Part shown: positions 55,678 through 64,000 of the stretch, piece by piece
How the letters are laid out: each line of letters opens with the position of its first letter
Position numbering within the stretch: the stretch's first letter is position 1
Assembly (NCBI GenBank): GCA_011037195.1
Contig: JAAEAF010001967.1
Location: 62,001 to 126,000, forward strand
Source: Triatoma infestans
Lineage: Eukaryota; Arthropoda; Insecta; Hemiptera; Reduviidae
DNA: 64,000 nt
Reading direction: 5' to 3'
The notes under the pieces: generated by a model
What the model was told of the DNA's origin: nothing
Databases searched by the model: none
What the model saw: the letters and a program-made list of their open reading frames with translations, nothing else
Position numbers and translations under genes: made by a program

Positions 55678-55693
55678 GTGTGGTGTTCTAGGG
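55678..55693 (-). repeat. piggyBac right terminal inverted repeat
   Basis: GTGTGGTGTTCTAGGG on the plus strand, followed by TTAA at 55694-55697. Confidence 0.9.
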
Positions 55694-55697
55694 TTAA

Positions 55698-56118
55698 TAA
55701 AATCCTGAAAGGTCATCAATTGGGGATTTTGGAGCGCGCTCAGTCTACCAACAGTTTTCTATTTTATAAATCTTTGAAATAGAAATTTTGATTTGTTTAA
55801 TTTTGCCATAAACAAGAATTACGATGTCTGTTTAAAATTAGAGGTGAGATCTTGAAATTGATTCCTTTTATAGAAAAGAAAAATGTACTCTTGTTCTATG
55901 TGTAACTCTCGGGTTAAAGAAGTCGATTGCAATCCGTCCATTTCATGGCAGAGTGTAATGTTTTATCCGAATTTAGAGTTTCGTATCTCGGCAGACCAGT
56001 TTTGACGACAACCGCCCAATTGATTGATATATTAAATTTTCCTAATCGCAATGTTATTGCATATGCTCGCATTGCGTGGAATTATCGCCAATATCTAATT
56101 GAACAATTCATTGTTTAA
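55698..56118 (+). pseudogene. LINE-B4 C-terminal part, right of the piggyBac
   Basis: Continues the frame broken at 53257: KILKGHQLGILERAQSTNSF aligns with the LKCELKARQAKYQNL region of LINE-B1. Further on, IRGEILKL, then a C-S-M-C pair near 55893 in another frame, then QSVHFMAECNVL with the H-x4-C half, and an IAWNYRQYLIEQFIV end at 56118. At least one frameshift. It marks the pre-insertion site of the piggyBac. Confidence 0.7.
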
Positions 56119-57027
56119 TTTCATCTGTAAATATTTACTTTAATCTATAAATTACTTATTCTATACATAAATATTATTATCTATTATCATATCCATATTC
56201 ACTGATTTCATTATATAACTCCTTATTTTTTTCACTTAATTCTTTTGTACATCTAAATATTATTTCTGATTTTCACATAGATCTCCAGCAGACATATATT
56301 TCCATGCTCTACAGTGCTTGTCTATTTCGTTATTTTGTAAAATTTATTTTGAAACTAACGTACTATTATAATTATTATTATGATTGCATCTAATTCAACC
56401 TATTAAATGTCATGGCACTTCGCAGAAAAATGTTGGGTTTCACTCTTAAATAAGTGTTTTTTTTTATTGACTCATTGCCTTGTTTTATTACCAAATAAAA
56501 ATAAAAATACAATTATTTAAATAAACGCATTTTATTCAGAGGCGAACAGATAATTTTTTTTTTTAATTCAATAAAAAAAAAGGAAGGTTAGTTCTAGAGA
56601 TAGTATTCTAAATTTAAAACATAATAAAATAAATACCTACTTTCAATAACAACGCAGAAAATCAGCTGTTTTCTCATATTTGAAATCTATTTTTAAATAT
56701 TATCAACCATCAAATCCACCACCACACGTTTTTGAGGTAGCCAATAAACGTAATATATAAACCATTATCAAAAACATGGGTTAAAACCACAACACATGTA
56801 ATTTACCAAATTCCCAGCGATGTTTGTAATATATTATATACATATGTACATTACAAATATAACAACCAAACACCAATATGGAACATATGTTGTTTCAAAG
56901 ACAAATACCTTCCAATGAATATATATATAATATTTGCAATGGTATTTTAAAATAACTATCTCATGTAACAAATATTTCTTTTTCATTTAATTCACGAAAA
57001 AAAGTAATATTTATCAAATTTGATTTT
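56119..57027. other. AT-rich spacer, nothing seen
   Basis: No supported feature. A loose inverted repeat TTTGTAAT/ATTACAAA at 56826-56858 contains a TATATACATATGTA core. Confidence 0.4.
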
Positions 57028-57065
57028 TAACAATATTAATTTGATTAATCAAATTAATATTGTTA
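57028..57065. repeat. 38-bp perfect palindrome
   Basis: The left half TAACAATATTAATTTGATT is the exact reverse complement of the right half, with no spacer. Could be a cruciform site or a symmetrical protein site. Confidence 0.9.
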
Positions 57066-57755
57066 GCTTAAAAGAGGTATTTTTGTTTTTTAATTAAATG
57101 AATTTTTTTACACTTCTTTGAAATGGATCTATTTTTCATTACCTGACGAAAGAAATATGTTATGATATCAGGAGACGTCTGCTATAATAAAGCGTGGTAG
57201 GATAGGGTCATATTTCTAGGAAGGTAGATCTGGAATACAAGAATATATTAATTTTTAAAGGGGCACTTTTAACAATTAGAATGATCATTATGATCAACAT
57301 GGCGTAGGCGACTTATTATTACCTACAATAAGTACAGTAGTAACAAGTGGATTTAATTAAGGTTGTATGGATGAAGTTTTGAGCAAGTTCTACTCGCATC
57401 ACCTAAAGTAACATTCCTTCATAGACTGGTTTTGTAAGTGAGTAGGATATGATGAATAATTAGTATGGTTTATTATACCGTATCACTACTATCTCATCTA
57501 TTTTACACTAAAAGTTTGCAAATATAACTCATCAATTGCACAAAAGTATGTTCTGCGAAAACTAAAAGATTCAATTATTAGTCTTTCAATAACATTCTAA
57601 TTAAGGTCCACATACAAGGTTTTTTTTTAAAGGTGTGCATAGGATGTACAACTATAAAATTCGCATCGTACTATCGATTAGATCAATGATTTTGTAATAA
57701 TTAATCCTTTTTCAGAAAGGTGAACAAATTAAATTAATGTTCATACTTCAGACTA

Positions 57756-57833
57756 ATTGTATCAGGGAATAATAGCTGCTACTGAGCTTCAATTTCAATA
57801 GGAAGTTGCAGCTATTCATTCCCTGAATACAGT
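57756..57833 (+). ncRNA. miRNA-precursor-like hairpin
   Basis: Left arm 57758-57779 pairs with right arm 57808-57831 over about 22 bp with two single-base bulges on the right side. Pairing continues inward: AGCTTC pairs with GGAAGT, leaving a loop of about 11 nt. Overall about 74 nt with 22-nt arms, a typical pre-miRNA shape. I do not recognise the arms as a known miRNA. Could also be a decayed MITE. Confidence 0.4.
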
Positions 57834-58849
57834 TTTGTTTAATTTCCATATTGTAATTGAAAAGAAAAATCGTAATTCTGCACTAACTCTGGAAAACCCA
57901 GTGGATTTTTTTGCGAAGTGGAAATCCGTTTTAATTAGAGCCATGGTTGAAGTTGAAACGAATCATAAGCGGCCAAATAAATGGTGCCTGAATGGTAAAC
58001 GCTTTTTTCAGAACAACCGAACTAGTTAGTTTGATTATTAACTCGTGTAGCAGGTAAAATGCCGACCTAGGGTTTCCACTAGCAGGATTGTTGTAAGCGA
58101 GTCCAGATGCAAGTTCTACATATTGGATCATGTTTAGAAGAAACATTGTTTATTTTTTTGAATCCTTTCCCGGGCAGAAATTCTTTTTTAATATCAAAAT
58201 AATTAGTAAACATTTATTTTATATTATTACTAAGTGTTTAAGAAAAAAATAAATAAATAAAAGGATAAAATAGTACTAATAAATGAATGTCTTGTAATTT
58301 ATAAAATTACAAAGTAAGGACAAAAAAAAAAGGAAAAATGCAAAGAAGAACTAAAAAACAAAACAAAAAAACTAAAAATCTCAAAGCAAAGGAAAGGATA
58401 ATTAAAAAAACAGAAAAAAAAGAATGTGGAGAAAGAGAATGGGGGGGCAGAGATGTTCAAAAAAGATAAAGAAAAAAAAATCCCGGAGGAGGGATAACAT
58501 GGTAACAAAGAGAAGGGGAAAAATAAAGGGCAAAAAATACCCTTTGATTTAAAAAGGAGCCCCTTTGAGAAAAAGGAAAGCTTCATCTCTGTTTCGGAGA
58601 ACAGAGGGAACTTACACCATTATTGGCGATATAGAAATTAGAATTACCATTAATTATGAGAAGATTTCTTAGTAATAATAATAATAATAATTACAGTGAA
58701 GGAGGACAAAGTTGGTCTAAAAAGAAGAGAATCTTCTCTTTTTTTTATTAAAATTATCTTGTTATATAAAATAATAATTATAATAATAATAATATTTCAA
58801 AACAACACTAGTGAGAAAAGTTGATCCTTAACCTTCCAGAGTACTTTCA
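57834..58849. other. Spacer with long purine-rich strand
   Basis: 58310-58600 is almost purely A/G on the plus strand, producing a phenylalanine/serine-rich minus frame that is noise. AAT repeats at 58675-58691 and 58780-58794. No gene. Confidence 0.45.
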
Positions 58850-59010
58850 AATATAATTTGAAAATTTAATCCAAAAAATACCTATCACTTTTATTTAAAA
58901 ATCATTTTTCAAGCAAAAATTTCTTTTAAGACTTATGGGGGGAATCTGAGTGTTATTGGAGTTTGACCTAAGCGCTGTTTTATGGGCTCCAATAAAATAT
59001 CACTCTCATT
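58850..59010 (-). repeat. DL repeat fragment
   Basis: The reverse complement reads AAAAATGATTTTTAAATAAA then AGTGATAGGTATTTTTTGG, the DL second-half block, with GAGTGATATTTTATTGG nearby. Confidence 0.5.
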
Positions 59011-59109
59011 TTTCTAAGTTTAAAGAATATATATCTAATATGTAATTTTATTTAACTGCAGTATGAGAATGCAATATGGAGTGTTCAATATCAGTATATT
59101 TTCTTTTTT

Positions 59110-59235
59110 ATTTCTGTGAAAATGGTAAAAATTTTTTTCTTATTCAAGGAAATTTGAAAACATACATTTCTGGGAAAATTTGACACGAATCCGTAGTAAT
59201 ATTTCCTCTCAACAACAGTAAAGAGAAATTAAAAA
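59110..59235 (+). repeat. DL repeat, 3' end only
   Basis: AAAACATACATTTCTGGGAAAA then TTTGACACGAATCCGTAGTA, ending ATTTCCTCTCAACAACAGTAAAGAGAAAT, a weakened palindrome. Confidence 0.55.
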
Positions 59236-59269
59236 TCACAAATTTCTCTTGTAACTGACAAAAAAAAAA

Positions 59270-59880
59270 AAAACGCAAAAACTGTTCAGTAAATATAATA
59301 TTTTCAGTTTCCTAATTTCCTTGAAACTCAGGATTTTGGCCAAGTATTTATTTCTAATTAATTCTGTTTTAGATGTTAGAATTGTATAATCAATTATGAT
59401 ACACTTTAGTGGGAACATAACCCCACTCCTTTCCCAATAGTCAATTTAAATGAGTTTACTCGGAGAAATGTTTCAAATAAAAGTTGTAGCTCGTTGTATG
59501 CGTAATTGTTGTAAAAAAGTAACAAGAAAATCGTTGGAGCGGTTTCGAGGAAATCAGAAAAAACTGAAAAATAAAAAAACCTTCAGTAAAGGGGCACTTC
59601 CGGTTGAACGATTTTTTTATGAAAAGCTTATTCTCAGATCTCCTGGTAGCACTTTTACTAAATATCAAATTTGAACATTCCGCAATTTTTCGTTTTTTAG
59701 ATATGCTGTCGTCACACACACACACACACGGAACAATTGTTAAAAACCTTCTTTTTTTGGAATTGTTTTTTGGACCTCTTTGTGCCTCAAAACGGATATT
59801 TCCGGTGAATACTCGTTATCGGAAATTTGACACGATTACAATATTTCCTTCCTACTAATTTTAAGAGCAAGTATAAATTA
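59270..59880 (+). repeat. DL repeat, 3' half
   Basis: GAGAAATGTTTCAAATAAAAG (59464), GAAAATCGTTGGAGCGG, TTCAGTAAAGGGGCACTTCC (59582), CAAATTTGAACATTCCGC, a CA tract at 59713-59728, GATATTTCCGGTGAATACTC, and GACACGATTACAATATTTCC near the end. Confidence 0.75.
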
Positions 59881-60552
59881 ACTACACAACACATATACTC
59901 CGTAACAAGTGAATGTGAAAAAAATGCAGTAACATGGAAGAAAATGAACGAATCATCATCACTAAAAGAGGGAAAGAAACTATTGTGACCTATACATTAA
60001 TGGGCGGAAAGTAAAACTTAGTTATATGAATCACTGTTACACGTTATGAGTCAGCAGTCAATTGTTGAAAGTTGGTAATTTATATATATATATATATATA
60101 ATAAGAGGGATTTGATCCCTATTATTGGGATGTTACCCTATGACATATATATGTGACACTCATATGATTATAGTTGGACTGCCAGTTTTACAGACTTCTG
60201 GTGGGGTGGAAGACAGTTGATGTTTGGTAGAGGAGGAGGGGGAGTTATTAGTTAGCACATAGTGTCATTAAGTTAGTTTTTTTTTTTTTTTTTTACTTAA
60301 TGAGTAGAAGAGGCATTAACTCTATGGAATCTAGGGATCCGTTTTGACCTTATAAAGCCAATTTAAAAAGGACTAATTGTAGCATATATAGAAATGGTTA
60401 GTGGTTGTACGTATGTGTGTGTATTTGTCCATATATATTAAGTGTATACGTGACTCATTGCTTGTACATATCATCAACATCATCATCATACGGGTCCCCG
60501 CTTGCTTTCACAATCCACAAACCAAATAATGTGTGTTTCCATACTATACATT

Positions 60553-60583
<31 letters not shown>

Positions 60584-63294
60584 CGTTCACAAGCTTACAA
60601 TGCCTCTCTATCTAATGTGATAAATCTATCATTCAATTTACTATACATGAACACCCTATAATATATATTTTGCTTGTTGTCGAACATCATCTTCGTTGCC
60701 ATGGCAAAGAAAAACGGAAAAAGAATAATCAAAACTAATTTTTTTTTATTTAATATGACCCGTATGTTGCGAATAAAACCAAAAAATCAACTTCTAAAGT
60801 GAATTAAATCTAATTGACTATCAAGGTCACAGTCACTGCACGTTATATTAGATAAAAAAATGTTATTTCGTTTTTTTAATATTCTCAGTGGTTTTTAACG
60901 ACTTTTTTATTTGTACATAATTCCATTTTAAGAAAGAATAAATAGCCAATTTATAAAATTATTAGTCTGTGGTTTTTGTTCGATATATTCAAAGTATTCA
61001 GCCGACAGTAGATTCCAGTTAATTGGATGAAAAAAGCTCGAAACTACTAGATATAACAACCTCAAAATAAACGTGCATGTAGTTCGACAGGTAACATGGG
61101 CCTTTGGCAGATCATCACATCGTGTTCGTACAGAATCGTGAATAAAGTTTGGAAGTTACAATCAGTAACGGTCTTTGTTGGCCCCTAAATGCAGCCTTCA
61201 TAAGCTGGTCAAAATCTTGATAGCATGGAAGACAAATATAAAGCGATTGTATGTGCGGAACAATGCGTAGGGAGCCGGAATTATATCAGGCTGATTCGTG
61301 ATGTGATTTCTTGGTAAACTTAGATTGGGTAACCACAGTCTTTCAGACAGAGCTAATCTTAGTAATTAATTATCTGTGATGTAGAAATAATAAGAGATAA
61401 TTCCCTAAATAAATTTCTCAGCTAGGCTGCTCTATGGGCCGTTAATTCCTACGAAATCAATTTAAAACTGGTGTCGGGACTGCTTGGGCATCTTCATGGA
61501 TAACAGTCAAAATAAGAATTATTTTGAAAATATTATTAAGAAAATAATGGCCGCCTCCTTAGGAAACCTTACTGGACGTGAACTCTTTTTGCAAGATGCC
61601 CTCATGTGTGCAGCCATTAAAGCATGGGTACATATTAGATAACAAGTATGATGGGTGACAACTCTAGGCGCCATGATGGGTAGACAAGAGGAAGCAACGA
61701 GGCGGAAATTGCACATACTACTTATGTCAATGTGAGAGGCCTGTGTGGCTGAGATTTCGCCTTTTCGGGATAGAGAACTTGATGGCTTCAGTCGCATAGG
61801 CTTATTAGCCAAACCTCAAAATACTCCGATATACTCTGAATACTAGTCAAATGCTCTGAAATACGATGATGGAAACTAAGACGTACAAATGTTTTTCAGC
61901 AATAAATTAATGCCCAAGTGGGCTGAGGCGTAATGTATCACAACTTACAAAAAATATGCATACAGCTAACATAACATACATTGCTAGGTCTGTTTTGCAG
62001 AATCTTCTAATGAAAAAAACTTTATCAAGTCACTTAAAAAAAATGTCTCACAGAAGGAATATCTTGCGCTGGAGAAATTTGCCATGAACAGCAATGCCAA
62101 TTTAATGCTTCCACTAAGTAACTTTACCCTGCCTAAGCATTCTGAAGCTCGATGGTAGAGATATAAATGAATTTACAAATAATCTAGCATGATTATAAAC
62201 CTTGAATAAGAAAGCACAATACACCGTAAAGGAAAGAGACGAGAAAGGAAAGCATCGTTTTACATTTTGTAGAAATATAATGCAATTTTAAAAACTGTAA
62301 TTTTAACAAACAAAAAAACACTCGTACCAAAGTTTGAATGCAGTTCTCCCTCTCTGACTTACTCACATTCTCTATCTCTCACACACAAGCCCAGCCCTGG
62401 CAGATTATGAGCTCTATTAGCTTTTTATGTAGTTAAACTTTTCAAAGTCCTTTTGTAGAGCTGAAAAGAGAGCGTTTTTTTTTCTGATTTTGTAATTAAT
62501 GCAAAAGATTATACAACCAAAAAAAAAAAAGGACTAGCTACATTACAACTTTTGAAGACTTTTGTCTACAGCTGCCTAATTTATGCCAAAAACAAGGGGA
62601 GCATTTTTATAGTGTATAAAAAAAAATACATTCCCCATTCAATTTCATTCACTCGACTGAACAAATAACATGAAAAGTTACAATAGTTGCCACAAAACTT
62701 TATAACTGACATTCAGAAAAATATTATAAATAAAATTGTACAAATATTTAAAAAAGTAAAAAATTAATAAAAAAGAATTTATTGTATGTGATTTAATTAT
62801 TATTTACCAATGTTGACGTTGGCCATCATTAATAGAAAATTCATGGGAGTGAAGTGTTGTTCATAGCAAGTGTTCTTCGTAGAAAGTTCATAGTAGCGTA
62901 GTATGAGAGGGGGAACGATCGAGAATGATTAGATTAGTTAGTCAAACAGCTTTTTCATAACTATCCTCTCCAGAATCTGAATGCGATACTGGAGAGTAGA
63001 TGAGAATTCTTAGGAAGGCGAAGAAATGAAAAACACAAAAACCCTCAAAAAACTCGATCGTTGTCCCCCCACCCCACCCTCATATTTCGTTCACTATCAT
63101 AATTGATTCGTTCTTGAGAATTTAATTACTACCATCCTATTTGAAGATTTTCTATATTTTTAATCCATTGATAAAAAAAAAAAAAATCTAAATATTTTAC
63201 GTAAATACAATTGCTGGTATGCCACATTAAACGGAAATTACCTGAAAGGTCATTAGGGAGATTAATAATAACAAAGTTATGACAATAATAAATA

Positions 63295-63343
<49 letters not shown>

Positions 63344-63644
63344 TAAAATAAAACCTATAATAGCTGGCAGCATGTTAGTATTCTTGAAATTCATAGAGAG
63401 AGACCTAGATACCAATATAGGATACATCTTTTGAATATGAATAGATTCCCATGGGAAAAATAATAGAAAAAGCTGAAATGGAATAGAAAAAAACTCAATA
63501 GGGAATCTATAAAACAAGGTTATATATTCCATATAAATATATATATATAAATACTATATAATAAAACTCAATTTCCCATAAAACTGTATTGTCCCACAAA
63601 GACATGGATATAAAATATAATAATAAAAATATATCAATTAAAAA
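59881..63644. other. Long spacer of about 3.8 kb, microsatellites only
   Basis: TA run at 60079-60101, T run at 60278-60294, GA run at 60560-60583, AAT run at 63297-63340. A more balanced stretch at 61080-61830 has no frame I can support; the 97-residue minus frame at 61519-61812 shows no motif. Confidence 0.45.
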
Positions 63645-64000
63645 TTTAAAAAATTGATGTGTTACATTCTCATGACTTTCTCTTACATCATCACAATACA
63701 ATTTAATTACCAAATTCTCTTTAAACTTGCAATATTTAGAATGTTTAGTTATGCTGGCCATAAAAAAAAAACTGATAGGAGTGATAATCAATAATATCTT
63801 ATTTAGCTGAGCAGACTTCTGTGGGGTGTCATCTGTCAAAACTACTAAAGCTGGTGAAATTTAAATTTAAACCTAACTGAACGTCAAAACCCCCTCTAAA
63901 AACAATTTTTTCGATTTTTTTTTTTCCATTAAATAAAAAAAATGATACATTTTTATCTGTTGCAGCGAGCGTTGTGAAAATTCTAAAAAATACAAACTCA
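63645..64000 (+). repeat. DL repeat running off the right edge
   Basis: 5' end GATGTGTTACATTCTCATGA then CTTTCTCTTACATC (63655-63690). Continues with CGTCAAAACCCCCTCTAAA and GATACATTTTTATCTGTTGC to the window edge. Confidence 0.7.

Larger units (their letters stand above)
53258..55693 (+). mobile_element. piggyBac transposon, complete ends, TTAA duplication
   Basis: 2436 bp. Inverted ends start CCCTAGAACGACACAC on the left and CCCTAGAACACCACAC on the right (opposite strand). TTAA lies on both sides (53254-53257 and 55694-55697), the family's exact target. Next to each end is a GGGGTGT...ACACCCC motif (about 53275-53291 and 55632-55649), also echoed inside at 53448-53495. One transposase gene lies within, with lesions. 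Length is normal for autonomous piggyBac elements. Confidence 0.95.

Noticed and set aside
58299..58586. 95-residue Phe/Ser-rich minus-strand protein
   Set aside because: The region is almost purely A/G on the plus strand, which makes long Phe/Ser/Leu frames by composition.
61519..61812. 97-residue minus-strand protein
   Set aside because: No recognisable motif. The opposite strand is also partly open, which suggests balanced composition rather than coding.

Overview
The window looks like intergenic DNA from an animal, most likely an arthropod. It is strongly AT-rich, full of microsatellites and A/T runs, and built almost entirely from nested mobile elements of animal type: non-LTR retrotransposons, a piggyBac transposon, tRNA-derived SINEs, MITEs and foldback elements. 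I found no host protein-coding gene, rRNA, tRNA gene or CRISPR that I can support. Nearly all open frames are chance frames in AT-rich or CA/TA-repeat DNA. The assignment to arthropods is inference from element types, not from a marker gene.

The backbone is one repeat family of about 1 kb, called DL here. I recognise about thirty full or partial copies in both orientations, from position 130 to the right edge. A DL copy starts with a short hairpin followed by CTTTCTCTTAC, contains two related internal halves and often a CA/TA microsatellite, and ends in a palindrome around CTTCCTCTTAC/GTAAGAGGAAG. This resembles DINE-1/Helentron-derived non-autonomous elements. Other elements landed inside DL copies: two LINE fragments, two SINEs, three foldback elements and a 28-bp tandem array.

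The most striking set is a group of short foldback elements (285-430 bp; copies at 6138, 8102, 8861, 13494, 22613, 26061 and about 32100). Their arms carry the core of a hammerhead ribozyme: CUGANGA, helix II, GAAA, a self-complementary CCGG helix III, a GUC cleavage triplet and a pairing helix I. Two subfamilies differ in helix II by compensating changes. The copies have 10-12 bp target duplications and one is 5'-truncated, so they look like retroposons. Hammerheads are known in the terminal repeats of Penelope-like elements and in retrozymes; no Penelope reverse transcriptase is visible here.

Region by region: 0-5 kb has DL copies, a large foldback with an internal TATA motif, and a LINE 3' end with RNase H and a 13-bp duplication. 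6-14 kb has DL copies, hammerhead foldbacks, a MITE and a second RNase H fragment split by a foldback. 15.6-18.1 kb has a decayed LINE reverse transcriptase inside a DL copy. 19-33 kb alternates MITEs, SINEs, foldbacks and DL copies. 33.7-34.6 kb is a giant hairpin with about 400-bp arms. 37.2-38.3 kb is a 5'-truncated LINE with a 12-bp duplication. 40-46 kb holds a possible LTR end, a MITE with clear inverted ends, a poly-A retroposon, an 18-bp minisatellite and unassigned sequence. 47-51 kb has more DL and LINE remnants. 53.3-55.7 kb is a complete but mutated piggyBac transposon inserted at TTAA into a LINE remnant. 56-64 kb is AT-rich with a miRNA-like hairpin, a 38-bp perfect palindrome and the last DL copies.

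No element here appears capable of moving itself. The coding parts of the LINEs and the piggyBac carry frameshifts and stop codons.
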